From assembly GCA_035772735.1 (NCBI GenBank), contig JASDFA010000001.1, forward strand, positions 72,814,001 through 72,878,000: a stretch of DNA of 64,000 nt, given 5' to 3'. The stretch comes from Datura wrightii. Taxonomy: Eukaryota; Streptophyta; Magnoliopsida; Solanales; Solanaceae. A model generated the notes under the pieces. That model had not been told where the DNA came from. It searched no databases and saw only the letters and a list, made by a program, of their open reading frames with translations. How positions within the stretch are numbered: position 1 is the first letter of the stretch; each line of letters begins with the position of its first letter. A program made the translations under genes and the position numbers. This document shows positions 34,480 through 47,293 of this stretch, in pieces.

Positions 34480-37124
34480 TAAAACACCCCGTCTAATTTA
34501 AGCGATAAAGTTATTTGAAATATGGCCAAGAGTGATAATACCATAATAAGGATGGGTTTATGAGGTATCCAAATCATTCAATGATTGTATGTTAAGATTT
34601 TGGTCGAGCAAGTTGTGAAACAAAAATCGGCAAAAGTTATCACAAATTACTTTTAGAAATTCTCTTAAATTTGGGTCATATGTTTTGGAGCTTTTCCCTC
34701 AATATATAAAGTGTTAGGAGGCCTACTACCCATAAAATTAAAGTCCTATGAGTCTAGTTTCCAACATACCAAATGGATCACCAATATGACTTCGAAATAG
34801 AGAGATATTCGCACTTTTATGAGACTGCACAAGCAAACATTTGATGGTGGGTTCCATGTCGGCGGGAATATATCTATGCGACTTCAAATGTAATTTTTCA
34901 CTCCAAAAAGGTCTATAAACACCATCTCATTTTCTCCATGGTTCCTCTAGGGTTCTAAGTTAAAATAGAGGTTATTTCACCATCCAATTGTTCCAAAATC
35001 AAGGCACAGGTTGGGTTTGTCGTGAAGAGCGACTAGTACGTGTTTTTTCCATTGATTTTGGCTTCGATTGCAAGTTTTCCAAATAGGTAGATTCGGGATA
35101 AGAATATTTTTGTGTTTTTTCACTTTTATATAGTAAGGTAAGTATTCCTAGCTCTCTTTCTATCGTTAATTCAAAGGTTATACTCTTCTATCAATTATGA
35201 TAATCGACGTCGAAAACTCTTTTCCATTGTTGAATTATGAACTATTTTAGGTGCCCTTGAATCTATGAAACATTGGGGAATATGTACGGGAATCGAATAC
35301 TAAATAAGTTTATCAAGAATAGTCGAGGTTTCATATCACTTATGAGGTATGTTAAGGTTAAATCTCTTTTGGAAAGAATTCTTCATCGTATAGTTGATAC
35401 GACTTCTTGTTGTTGTTGTACTACCCGTAGCCATGTTAGTTATTGTAGGTTAGCTTCCAGAATTGTATTCATATAAACATGAGTAAGCTTCCCTTATCGG
35501 GATTAGCCTCATTTAGTTGCTTCCACGTGTTACAAGTGACATAAGAAGCTTTTTGGCTAAATTGTTGTCACTTAATAGACTATTGATAATTTGTTTCCAT
35601 ATTGAAGCCTTAAGAACCTTGTGGTTAGCTATTTAGAATTTCATGTTATTGTTGGAAGCATAATGAACAGTTTGGCATAGGAACCAATTGATTGCTATTC
35701 CTATAACTACATAGCTCGCCTACGGGCCTTTGGCTTAAACGCTTATGGAACAACAATATTAGTGTTATAGTTCAACCTTTGCATTAATCGCATCGTTGCC
35801 ACCTATATGGTTGTGGTGGTGAGTTACCAGGGATCCCACCTTTTTGTTAGTAATCTTGTAGTTTGATACGACATACAGGTCATCATGCAGGTCACTTAGA
35901 AATCCACCTTACTTGCTAATAGATTAGAAGATTGTTTGTTGCCTTTATTGGCTATCTTGTCAGCTGTAGTGTTGGGGCCTATCTCTTTAATCTATACATG
36001 TACATGTGACCATTTACTAGTTGCCTATAAAGGCTATTTACAATTGTACCTTTCCTATGGGGCTATAGATTGCTTGTAAAAGCTATAAAATATTTAGAAG
36101 GACCATATTAAAGCCCACAGAGCCATATTGAAGTCTACTCACTTATGGACTTTCTTTATGCCTACGTTGGCATTACTGACACTTAGCAAAGCCTTGTGTG
36201 CTCAGGGTGTAGTTACAAGAGCCCAGAAGGCTCAGATACAGCTACAGGAGCCTAGAAGGCTCAAGAAAAAAGTATAGGAGCCAAGTTGCTCAAGATACAG
36301 TTACAGCTTGCCTATGGGGCTATAGTGTTACAAATAGGGATATATAGCTTGAGGTGTACCTGTTAGGGCTTATAGGGACTCAGGTAGGTTATTGTTTGTT
36401 GTTTGTAGCTGTCAGGCTTATGGGGGACATGTTAGGTTCTTGTTTGGTTATTTCCTATTTAGTTTCATGTATAACTTAATAAGATCTTTCAGGTTATTCT
36501 CTTATTCTTACATCTATTCACATTCAGTTCTTACTATCAGTTCATTTTCAGCTTATTATTATTTCCTTACATACTCGGTGCATTACTGTACTGACGCCCA
36601 AGTCTAGGGGCACTGCACTCTTACCTGCAAGTTCAGATAAACAGGTTCAGAAACCTCCTTAATAGTAGTTCAGGTTTAGCAAATTGGCCAACTCCTCTCT
36701 TTCGAGTTGCCACTCTTTAGAGGTTTACCTGTCTTTTGTTGTACAGTTCTTTTTGGGTAGGTCGGGGTCCTGTTCCAGTTAAGTATTTACTCTTTAAAGG
36801 CTTGTAGACTATGAGATTGTTTAGGAGTATGTTGTTGGCCGTTGTATATACTTTCAGCTTTACCTAATTTAAACAGCATTGTGGTCTTGTCAGTCCGCAT
36901 ATGATGTTATTTTCTATCATGAACTGTTGGGTCAGCTGAATATCTGCGAAGGTATTTATATTGCGGCTTCGTCGGCCAAGGGCTTCTTTAAGCCGAGATA
37001 TACTTGATTGTTTTTTGATTATGTGTTGTTGGTATGCACTAGAGGTGTATATGTCCAGCTAAGTCAGCTCAAGGTCCAATGTTGCTTCAGATGCTAGTTA
37101 CGCCTCCCAAGGTGAGGCTTGACA
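34480..37124 (+). repeat. SOLO-1: solitary chromovirus-type LTR
   Basis: TAAAACACCCC...GGCTTGACA, 2645 bp, flanked by TTCCC (34475-34479 and 37125-37129). No internal region on either side, so it is a product of LTR-LTR recombination. The first dinucleotide is TA in place of TG, one transition. A TATA-like CTATAAAC lies near 34913, followed by a leader-like stretch. At 36190-36310 are three degenerate units of about 36 bp built on GAGCCCAGAAGGCTCA. Orientation is inferred from the ACACCCC start and TGACA end. Confidence 0.85.
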
Positions 37125-37129
37125 TTCCC

Positions 37130-39186
37130 TTTATTTGTTTCCTTGTTTTAATTATTATTTTCTTCCATACTTAAACCTTTTTCCTTATTCTCTTTATTTT
37201 TTTCCTTATTTTAATTATTTACTATATGTTTAATCCCCTTTCTTATTTTCCTTATACGATTTTTTGTTTAATGTTATTATTTCATGTTTAATCCTTTCCA
37301 ACTATTTCTTTATTTGTTTATTTTATATAACTTATGACATGTTTCTTCTTAATCTTCTTTATTTACTTTTTTCGCTTTATTAAATATTTATTGTTTTCCT
37401 TAACTGCTTATTGTGTTATCGCTTTTCATTATGTGTTAATTGTTATAGCTTGATATAATTGTCATTCCTATCATACTTTCCCCACTTGAAAAATTCTCAC
37501 TATTACACACTATAGATGTGAGTTGTGCTTTGCACTTGTCCAAAATTCTTTCAAGCACCCATTTAGAGAGTTGACATATATGTGGGGTGGATGGATAGTT
37601 TTTCTACCATGAGACTATGTGCCTTCTCACATAAGAAAACCTTTTTAGTCTGTGTCTACCCAATTCTTATAAGTCTAGGTAATAACATCCATGCATTATT
37701 CATAAGAGGTCTTGATATTCTTGGTAAATTGAGACCAATAATTTGATCTTGCACAAAGTTCCAAAGGTGTTCATAACCCCGAAAAGGATACTATTATGCT
37801 TATTTGCATTTTGTTTTAGAAGGTGAATATTGCTAAAAATGTAGACTATTTGCTCTTTAGGTGGGAAAGGTAAACTAAAGATTTTATGATGTAGGTTATT
37901 ACGGACAAATCCAACATGAAGTTTCATATAACCCCTGAAGAAGCCCAAAGAAGAAGGAGCATTTCATTTAGACTATAGTTTTATTAATTTCAATTTTTTA
38001 TTTCTTGTGATATTTCTTTATGTAAAATAAAGTAATAAAATTATTTATATTATTTATTTTTGGGATTTTAATGGTAGCAAATAGAATGATACATTATGGC
38101 ATATTTTTCTCTCAAAATTTGCTAGGCCTACCTCTATTATAAAAGAGGACACAATGCTAGGATGAACGATTAGTTTGCTATACGAGATATACGTATTGTT
38201 TTTTTTGTTTACTTGTTTACTTTTTTCTTATTTTGTTTCACTTCATCCTTTATATTCTAATCATTAGATAATTTTAGAATCACTTCATGCTTACACTTGA
38301 TCAATTTTTTAAAATACATATACTTTATGCTTTTAGGCCTAAATAATATATCTCGGTGCCTAGTTCATAGTCTATCTTTCCTCAATACTATGATTTCCAA
38401 CATATTCTCTTTACCATGTGATTTATTATTTAAGGTGTTTTAGACACATCCTTTTTGCAATTACACATTAATCTTATTTGTTCAAAGTAAGACCAAAATC
38501 CGCTTTAATTTGTCTTCTAGCCATTAAGTTTTCGATATTTGCAAGACTCTCATAATTTTGACTCATAATGAATGTGCATAACTCATTACTTTTACCATTA
38601 TGTGTTACTTAGCAGTGTGTATCTCCTCTTTGAATCAAGATTCTGATATTCAACATAAGTCAACCTTGCTCACTCCATTGACCTGCTGAAATCTTTAGAA
38701 CTGTCACTATCTACATGTTCAAATCGTAGCTCTCTAGCATTCGTCGATATCACATCACTCGTTTGAAATCACGAGTTTCATCTGTTTCTTTTTGGTCTTC
38801 CTTAAATTTTGCATTATGTCCGAGTTTAAATTTGCTTATTCAGCTTAAAACCATTTAAAAAAATCGTTGTTTTGATGTTATTAATAATATTTTATTTATA
38901 TTTTATATGCTAATTGGTGTTTGCATTTGATTCACTTATTTTGCTTAAGGGTTGCCAGGTATTGGAACACCGATTCAGTTGAGAATCTATAATCTGGCAA
39001 AATGTCTAATATCCCAAACAATTCTAGTCCTTTCTTAATACAAACTTTGGTCCTTCCTAGACACAAAGTATCCTCTCGACAGTACCTCTCTGTCAAACTC
39101 CCACTCATATACTCTCTCAACAGATTCCTTCATTACACACCCATCTTGGCACTTTGCAAGACATGATAACATCTAAAAGCGAGCAT
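37130..39186 (+). other. OGR layer, AT-rich, no gene recognised
   Basis: Continues the T-rich sequence interrupted by SOLO-1 (CTTATTCCC joins TTTATTTG). Short open frames such as 37948-37700 on the minus strand match nothing I know and have no supporting signals. It ends where ATH-2 begins. Confidence 0.45.
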
Positions 39187-40767
39187 TGATGTGTTGTGGA
39201 TTTAAAGTACTTTTGACGCTCGAAACTAATAAAATAGCATGGACTTAGGTTTGTTTATGTGGATATAAGACACTTTTCCTTTGGTTGCAGGATAAATTGG
39301 GGTTGGACCTAAAAATTGCAAAAGAAAGCCTGAAGTATGAAAAATAGGCTCAAAGTGCATACCACAGTACGAGCTGTAAAAAGGTCCTACGAGTTGTACT
39401 GATGGACGTGAAAAGTTACAGAATTCTAGAATTGAAGATATGCAATATACGAGTCTCAGTACGAGTCATACCAAGCTGGTACAAGTCGTGGTCTTGAAGT
39501 CGTGACATAATCCAGAAAATTTGCATAAGAGACTAACTCCTGCTATGGAAAGAAAGTACGACCCATGGGAAGAAGGTACGAGTCATACCATGACGGTCGT
39601 GATGACCTTCAGAAGAATTCCAAAGTTTCAAAACCAAACCACGGGAGCTCAGTATGGATCATAGGATGGAGGTACGAATCGTACGAGGATCCAACACTTA
39701 GCCAAAATTCAGCCAACCATGCAAGGTACGAAAGGAATCTACGGATCATAGGTTGGCTCATGATGAATGCGGCACCAGATATGGAAATTCATCCTGCTAG
39801 CTAGAAAAAGAATTCTTGTGTCTGTATAAACACGTTTTAGGTTTTATTTTCTTGAAGACAGAGTAGAGTTCGAGAGAGAAGACGAGAGAAGAGATTTTGA
39901 AGGGAGAAAGAGAGATTGAGTTGATATAACTTGTGATCAACCTTTTCTTGAATTCATCTTGTTCTTACTACTTGTTCTTCAAGGTTTTGATGATAAATTA
40001 AAGGAATTGTTTTTCTCATTCATAATTGTAAGTGTTGATTTTTGTTCTTAATCATGAAAGCAATTCACAACTTTACAACTATAAGAGGCTAAAACCTCCA
40101 TAGCTAGGGATGTGGGAACCATGGTGGATTGACAAGCTAGTGTTGCACAAAGCGATCTTAAAACCAATACAAAATACTTATATTATATTCTCTTCATGCT
40201 TAAACATTTCTTAAAGGTGTGCAACGTTAGGACATGCCCGAATTCTTTACTTTCTTAGGACTACGAGGTAGAAATTAGGAAAAGAGAATTAAAATGGATT
40301 CTTGATCTTGATTATCATTGTATTAACTTGAGCTGTGGTCACAGGATAGTTAAATCTGGAACTTAGTGATAATGGATAGTTTGAAACCGCTCATGAGACT
40401 TGGTCGAGTGATTGAGTATAGTCATTCAATAGGGATTGGTCAGTCGTTTGAATGGACCTAAGTTATCAGTTCTATAAGTATTGGTGATAATCACGAGTGT
40501 ATACCCAAATAAATTATGAGCCCATGGGGAGCACAAACCCTAGTTATACTTTAATATTTATTCAAAACAATACTTTTGATAATTGTTTTCATTATTGATT
40601 TTCTTTAGAACCCCCCAATTTTGATGTAACTACCTCACAAGTTCACTTACTGGCTATAATCTAGTTCTCCCATATTCCCCGTGGGTTCGACCCCAACCTC
40701 TAGTTGGGTTCTTTATTGACAACGTCCGCTTCATACTTCAGTAAGAGGTGTGGTTTGAACGTTATCA
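39187..40767 (+). repeat. ATH-2 5' LTR
   Basis: TGATGTGTTGTGG...GTTATCA, 1581 bp; pairs with 45717-47293. A GTACGAGTCGTAC-type palindrome array lies at 39360-39740; TATAAA at 39825. A tRNA B-box-like GTGGGTTCGACCCC lies at about 40680 in U5, followed by a CCCAAC(CTCTA)GTTGGG hairpin. Confidence 0.9.
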
Positions 40768-40772
40768 AAAAG

Positions 40773-40790
40773 TGGCATCGTTACCGGGGA
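40773..40790 (+). promoter_or_regulatory. ATH-2 primer binding site (tRNA-Asp, degenerate)
   Basis: TGGCATCGTTACCGGGGA, three transitions from TGGCGCCGTTGCCGGGGA, 5 bases after the LTR. Confidence 0.8.
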
Positions 40791-40853
40791 ATACGGTTGA
40801 AACTAGGTTATTAGCTTGTATTTGACTTGTTGGTAGTTACATTACTTTTTACG

Positions 40854-40893
40854 CTTTTTCTTTGTTTTTCTTTGTTTTTCTTTGTTTTTCTTT
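40854..40893 (+). repeat. CTTTGTTTTT short tandem repeat
   Basis: About four units of TTTCTTTGTT-type 10-mers in the leader before the linker ORF. Confidence 0.88.
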
Positions 40894-40943
40894 AGTGACT
40901 CTCAGGCTACATCAAAGGAACAAGCTTTCACTCAAACATTCCA

Positions 40944-43900
40944 ATGGATCATAACAAGATGCCAACACCTGTGGAAGAAATTGTGATTGATGATACATTG
41001 GAATCTATGATAATGAATTATGAAGAAGATGGAAACCCAGAATACACAAATACGGTTAATGCTTTGAATGGGACAGGGTCATATAACTTCAGCCCAGAGA
41101 AGTTAGACCTGGACTTAAAGAACCGTTGAACACCGTCGCCAAGCCATCTGTGTAGGTACCACCAATCCTTGAACTTAAAGAATTACCTCCTCATCTCAAG
41201 TATGCATTCCTTGGGGAGGACAACACTTTGCCGGTCATCATTGCAGCAAACCTGTTAGATGAGCACGTGGAAGCTTTGCTTAGCATCTTGAAAATATACA
41301 AAAAGGCAATTGCCTGGACCGTAGTTGACATCATCGGAATTCCACCAGGCATATGCACCCATAAGATCCAGCTTGAACCAGATTGTAAGCCGAGTATAGA
41401 GCATCAACATTGCCTGGACTCTCCTATGCAAGAAGTCGTCAAAAAAGAGATTATCAAGTAGTTGGATGCTGGGGTGGTATATCCTATAGCATACAGTCAG
41501 TGGGTAAGTCCTGTCCAGTGCATGCCAAAGAACGGAGGAATTACAGTGGTGCCCAATGAAAAGAATGAGCTGATATCGATACGACCAGTCACAGGATGGC
41601 GTGTAGCTGGATTACAGGAAACTCAACCTTTGTACCCAAAAAGACCATTTTCCGATGCCATTTTTGGATCAGATGCTTGATAGACTTGCAGGTAGAGGAT
41701 GGTACTGTTTCCTTGATGGATATTCAGGAAATAATCAGATCACTATTGCTCTAGAAGCTCAGGAGAAGACAACCTTCACTTGTCCATATGGAACCTTTGC
41801 CTTCAGAAGAATGCCTTTTGGATTGTGTAATGCACCAGCCGATTTTCAACGTTGTATGATTTCCATATTCTCAGACATGGTGGAGGACACCATTGAAGTA
41901 TTTATGGATGATTTTTCTATTGTAGAAGACTCATTTGAATCGTGCCTTAATCATCTGGCTAGAGTACTGAAAAGATGTGAAGAAACCAATCTGGTCCTAA
42001 ACTAGGAAAAATGTCATTTCATGGTTAAAGAGGGGATATTGTTGGGCCATAAAATCTCAAGAAAGGGGATCGAGGTGGACAAGGCAAAAATCGAGGTTAT
42101 AGCAGGATTGCCACCCCCTATTTCCGTAAAAAGGGTCAGAAGCTTTTTAGGGCATGCAGGATTCTACCGGCACTTTATCAAGGATTTTTCAAAAATTGCA
42201 CAGCCATTGTGCAAATTACTGGAGAAAGAGGTAAAGTTTGTGTTCGATGAGGCATGTCTGAAGGCCTTTGAGTTTCTAAAGGAAAAGCTCACCACTGCTC
42301 CTATCATCATAGCTCCAAATTGGTCTCTTCCCTTCGAGGTGATATGTGACACTAGTGATGTTGCTCTTGGTGCTGTCTTAGGCCAAAGCAGAGCAAAGAT
42401 GTTTCATCCAATCTATTATGCAAGCAGAACACTCAACATAGCCTAGAAGAATTATACGGTCAAAGAATAGGAACTACTGGAAGTGGTCTTTGCATTTGAA
42501 AAATTATGAGCATATTTTCTTGGAACCAAGGTGGTTATTCATATAGACCATGTTGTGTTGAGGTACCTGATGTCCAAGAAGGATTCCAAGCCCAGATTGA
42601 TTCGATGGGTGCTCTTGCTCCAAGAATTTGAGTTTGAGGTGAAGGATCGAAAGGGAACAGAAAATCAGGTGGCAGATCATCTATCTAGGCTTGAGTCTGA
42701 AGCAAAGGAGAGGATGGAGTTTGATATCAATGATGCCTTCCGAGATGAACAGGTACTAGCTGCATCACAGGATTTGATTCCCGATTTGCCGACTTTGCAA
42801 ATTACTTGGTTAGTGATGTAATGCCAGCAGACCTGACTTCTCAACAGAAGAAGAAGTTCTTATTCAATGCCCGCAGGTATTATTGGGATGGTCCATATTT
42901 ATTCCACATTTGTGCATATGGTATCATTTGTAGGTGTGTCCATGAAGTAGAGATGTTGAGCATTCTGGAGGCATGTCACTCGTCTCCAGTTGGGGTCATC
43001 ACAGTGGTATCAGAATAGCACATAAAATTTTACAATGCGAATATTTCTGGCCATCTATTCACCAAGATGCATATGACTTCGCCAAGTCCTGTGATCAATG
43101 CCAAAGGCAAGGAAATATTACCCGAAGACATAAGTTGCCACTAACCCCCATCTTGGAGGTAGAGTTGTTTGATGTATGGGGGATTGATTTCATGGGCCTA
43201 TTCGTCAACTTATATGGAATGAAGTATATTCTGGTGACTGTGGATTATGTCTCCAAATGGGTGGAGACAATTGCCCTACAAAACAATGAATGCAAGAGCG
43301 TTACAGCATTCCTTAGGAAACATATCTTTGCCAGGTCTGGCACTCCCAGAGCTATTATCATTGATGGTGGATCTCACTTCTGCAATCGCCTCTTTAAAAC
43401 CTTGTTGGAAAAATATGGTGTCAAGCATAAGGTGTCCACATCCTACCACCCTCAGTCAAGTGGGCAAGTGGAAGTTTCAAATAGGGAAATCAAAACCATC
43501 CTGACCAAGATAGTGAATACTAGCCAGACAGATTGGTCAAGGAAGCTCGATGATGCACTGTGGGCTTACAGAATAGCTTATAAGATTCCCATTGGTTCAT
43601 CTCCGTAAGCTGGTTTATGGAAAAGCATGTCACTTACCAGTTGAACTAGAGCATAAGGCATTATAGGCTCTAAAAAGGCTGAACATGAACTGCAACGAAG
43701 GTGCAAGCTAAGACTAAACCAGCTTAATGAGTTGGATGAATTTTGATTTAAGGCTTATGAGAGTGCAGTCATCTATAAAGAAAGAATGAAGATCTACCAT
43801 GACAAAAAGATTGCAAGAAGGGAGTTCAGCCCAGGTGATTTGGTCCTACTATTTAACTCAAGACTTCTATTGCATCCTGGGAAGTTGAAATCTAGATGGA

Positions 43901-44061
43901 TGGGACCTTACAAAGTAATGCAAGTATCTCTGTATGGTGTAGTGGAACTTGAAAACAAAGAAGGAAAAAGATTTAAAGTAAATGGGCAAAGAATAAAAGT
44001 GTATTTGGGAGATGAGGAAGAATTAAAAAGAATAGAGGAAGTATACCTTGATGATGCTTGA
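40944..44061 (+). pseudogene. ATH-2 pol: linker, RT, RNase H, integrase
   Basis: Opens with ATG at 40944 in the PR-RT linker (SPEKLDLDL near 41091). RT shows FRRMPFGLCNAPADFQRCM near 41805 and the catalytic FMDDFS near 41900. RNase H follows with CDTSDVALGAVLGQ (42346) and ADHLSRLE (42672). Integrase has CDQCQRQG (43090), WGIDFMG, DGGSHF and SSGQVEVSNRE (DDE residues near 43183, 43364 and 43466), and a GPYKVM module at 43903, ending at 44061. Frameshifts occur near 41120, 41640, 42800, 42990 and 43610; stops at 41459, 42003 and 42444 fit TGG or CAG to TAG. Gag and PR are missing, so it could only act with proteins supplied in trans, and it is broken anyway. Confidence 0.93.
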
Positions 44062-44076
44062 GGAGTCACAAAAGTC

Positions 44077-44125
44077 ACGTCGTGCCGCGACGTTAAATCA
44101 GGCATTGCATGGGAGGCAACCCATG
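44077..44125 (+). promoter_or_regulatory. ATH-2 double-hairpin motif
   Basis: ACGTCG(TGCCG)CGACGT at 44077-44093, spacer TAAATCAGGCATTG, then CATGGG(AGGCAA)CCCATG at 44108-44125. Both stems are perfect 6-mers. It starts 16 bases after the pol stop. Confidence 0.9.
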
Positions 44126-44183
44126 GAAGGTGAAGTCTGAGTAGCCCCAAGTATGTTCTCTTCCCTATGTTCTTATAATTGAT

Positions 44184-44224
44184 GCTTCGGGGACGAAGCT
44201 TACTTTTCAAAAAGGGGAGAGGGT
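44184..44224 (+). promoter_or_regulatory. ATH-2 internal hairpin plus purine tract
   Basis: GCTTCG(GGGA)CGAAGC at 44184-44199, then a purine tract AAAAAGGGGAGAGGG at 44209. The spacing (9 bases) is longer than in the terminal copy. Confidence 0.75.
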
Positions 44225-45677
44225 GTAATTGTGATTTTTGAAATTTTTGATTTGTCTGAGGGTTTTTCTTGCCATGTTTCTTTTCCCTTAAGCATGCTAT
44301 CTTGTAGAACCGACATGTGTAGGATTTTTAGTTTTTTAGTTTGTGATTTTTGTTGAATTGGAAAGTAGCTTTGGATTACTCAACCAATAAAAATGCACTA
44401 GTTTTGGTTTTTGAAAAAATTGACCCTATTTAAAATCTTTTTGATGCATTAGCTATGTATTTGTGACAACATGCATGATTGTTGTGGATCTTTTAATGTC
44501 ATTTAGTTTGTCAACATGAGTAGTCCTGTTAAGCCATGTATAGGCCAGAAAGGTGAGGTGAAAATAGTTCATGTACCATGTGTGAGTGAGGTATAGTATT
44601 CAGTTCGGTATTGTATTGAAGATCTAGAACTTTTCTAGTTGGTCTTTCATAGGCTAAGGATGGTTGTTAGGATATGATCATAGGCCATTTTTTTAGCTCA
44701 CTTTTAGCCTATATTACCCTACCAAAGTTGCACGAATTCCTTGATTCAAGTTTGAGCCTTAACAGACCATGTTTCTTTGATTCACCAATTAACCGTACCC
44801 ATTTTTTACAATGAACCTATTTTGGCCCTAGTCCTTCTTTGGATATTGTGAACCTCAACATAAGCAAAATGCTTAAGTTGAGAGTGGTTAGAGTAGGGGT
44901 GCGTAAATGGTGGGAACAGAAGAAAGGAAAATAAAAGAGAAAAGAAATTGTGAAAAATAAGGTGTGGTGAGATGAAAAGAAAATAAAAGATGAAAAATGT
45001 TGAGAATCTTGAAAAAGAAGTTTCAAAAGAAAATCAAAATGATGAAAAAGTTGAAAACTCACCACACCCATGCAAATGTGTAAAAAGGGAAAAAAATGGA
45101 AGAAAAAGGAATGAAAGAGTAAAAGGTTGAAATAGGTGAATGGTGTAGCCAATGAATGTAGTGCCAAGGAAGGGATAGTCACTTATAAAATCTCCCATCT
45201 TTATCATGTCCAGCCCTAAGCCTACATTACAAGCTATATCAAGTCCTATAGTGATCCTAACTTGACCATATGATAAACCAAAGCAGAGAAAATAAGGGCG
45301 AGCCTATGGTATCTGACACATAATACTTGTAACTTCTTTGTGAGAGTGAGAGCCTTACTTGTCTAGTCCCATGCTATGTTTGACATCTCACATCATATTG
45401 GGGACTTCATTTATGTGAGGGTACATGGATTATGTTTGCTTTTACCATGAGTCTGCGTTGAAAACATTGGTGATGACATGATTGTCTGTTGATAGATGGA
45501 TGACATGTTTTGATCCGTGTTTATGATGTTATGAGGTTGATTTTAATACATTAGCTGATGTTGTTTCATGAGAAAGGGTCAATAGAGTTTGTATAGAAAG
45601 TGCAAGTTTGTTTGAGTATTGGCTGTAGTATCTTAAGTTTATTTTCTAGTTGAGCGTTGTATTGAGTTTTTCTTTTC
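44225..45677 (+). other. ATH-2 3' noncoding region
   Basis: No ORF. Purine-rich tract at 44920-45130 and a CTTTGTGAGAGTGAGAG block near 45336, both with counterparts in ATH-1 and ATH-3. Confidence 0.65.
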
Positions 45678-45716
45678 TTTGCATGAGGACATGCAAAAGT
45701 CTTAAGTTGAGGGTGT
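45678..45716 (+). promoter_or_regulatory. ATH-2 terminal hairpin plus polypurine tract
   Basis: Perfect 8-bp stem TTTGCATG(AGGA)CATGCAAA at 45678-45697, three bases, CTTAAGTTGAGGGTGT, then the LTR. Confidence 0.85.
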
Positions 45717-47293
45717 TGATGTGTTGTGGATTTATAGCACTTTTGATGCTCAAAACTAAGAAAATAGCATGGACTTAGGTGTGTTTATGTGGATATAAGG
45801 CACTTTTCCTTTAGTTGCAGGATAAATTGGTATTGGACCTAAAAATTGCAAAAGAAAGCCTGAAGTATGCAAATTAGGCTCAAAGTGCATACCACAGTAC
45901 GAGCCGTAGGAAGGTCCTATGAATCGTACTGATGGTCGTGAAAAGTTGCAGAAGGATAGAATTGAAGAGATGCAATGTATGAGTCTCAGTACGCGTCGTA
46001 CCAATCTGGTACGAGTCATGGTGTTGAAGTCGTGACATAATCCAGAAAATTTGATTAAGAGACTAACTCCTGCTATGGAAAGAAAGTATGACCCGTGGGA
46101 AGAAGGTATGAGTCATACCATGACAGTCGTGATGAACTTCAGAAGAATTCCAAAGTTTTAGAATCAAACCACGGGAGCTCAGTACGGATTGTAGGATGGA
46201 GGTACGAATCATACCAGGATCCAACACTTAGCCAAAATTCAGCCAACCATGCAAGGTACGAAAGGAAGCTATGGATCGTAGGTTGGGTCATGATGAATGC
46301 GACACCAGATGTGGAAATTCAGCCTATTAGCCTAGGAAAAGGATTCCTTTGTCTGTATAAATACGTTTTAGGTTTTATTTATTTGAATACAAGAGTAGAG
46401 TTTGAGAGAGAAGAGATTTTGAGGGGAGAAAGAGAGAATTGATTTGATTTAACTTGTGATCAACCTTTTCTTGAATTCATTTTGTTCTTGCTACTTGTTC
46501 TTCAAGATTTTGCTGATAAATTAAAGGAAGTGTTTTTCTCATTCATAATTGTAAGTGTTGATTTTTGTTCTTAATCATGAAAGCAATTCACATCTTTACG
46601 ACTATGAGAGGCTAAAACCTCCATAGCTAGGGTTGTGGGAACCATGGTGGATTAACAAGATAGGGTTGCACAAAGTGATCTTAAAACCAATACAAAATAC
46701 TTATGTTGTATTCTCTTCTTGCTTAAATGTTTCTTAATGGTGCGCAACATTAGGACATGCCCGAATTCTTTACTTGCTTAGTACTAAGAGGTAGAGATTA
46801 GGAAAAGAGAATTACAATGGAGCCTTGATCTTGATGATTGTTGTATTAACTTGAGTTGTGGTCGCAGGATAGTTAAATCTGGAACTTAGTGATAACGGAT
46901 AGTTTGAAACCGCTCATGAGATTTGTTCGAGTGATTGAGTATAGTCATTCAATAGGGACTGGTCAGTCGTTTGAATGAACCTTAGTTATCAGTTCTATAA
47001 GTAAGTATTGGTGATAATCACGAGTGTATACCCAAAGAAGTTATGAACCCATGGGGAACACAAACCCTAGTTATCCTTTAATATTGATTCAAAACCATAA
47101 TTTTGATAATTTTTTTCATTATTCATTTTCTTTAGAACCCCCCAATTTATAAGTAACTACTCACAAGTTCACTTACCAGCTGTAATCTAGTTCTCCCATA
47201 TTCCCTGTGGGTTTGACCCCAACCTCTAGTTAGGTTCTTTATTGACAGCGTCCGCTTCATACTTTAGTAAGAGGTGTGGTTTGAGCATTATCA
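45717..47293 (+). repeat. ATH-2 3' LTR
   Basis: TGATGTGTTGTGG...GCATTATCA, 1577 bp against 1581 bp for the 5' LTR, with scattered substitutions. TATAAATA at 46356. The B-box-like word is GTGGGTTTGACCCC near 47214. Confidence 0.9.

Larger units (their letters stand above)
39187..47293 (+). mobile_element. ATH-2: Athila-clade element with pol only
   Basis: 5' LTR, degenerate tRNA-Asp site, pol from the PR-RT linker to the integrase end, double hairpin, hairpin plus purine tract, noncoding region, hairpin plus purine tract, 3' LTR. Gag and protease are absent: only about 150 bases separate the primer site from the linker. Flanks AGCAT and AGCTC match at 3 of 5 bases, so the duplication is weak or decayed. 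Confidence 0.9.

Noticed and set aside
35273..35476. Frame inside SOLO-1 as a gene
   Set aside because: It sits in the middle of an LTR bounded by a clean 5-bp duplication.
37700..37948. 82-codon minus-strand frame as a possible host gene
   Set aside because: No recognisable domain, splice context or conserved partner; AT-rich surroundings give such frames by chance.
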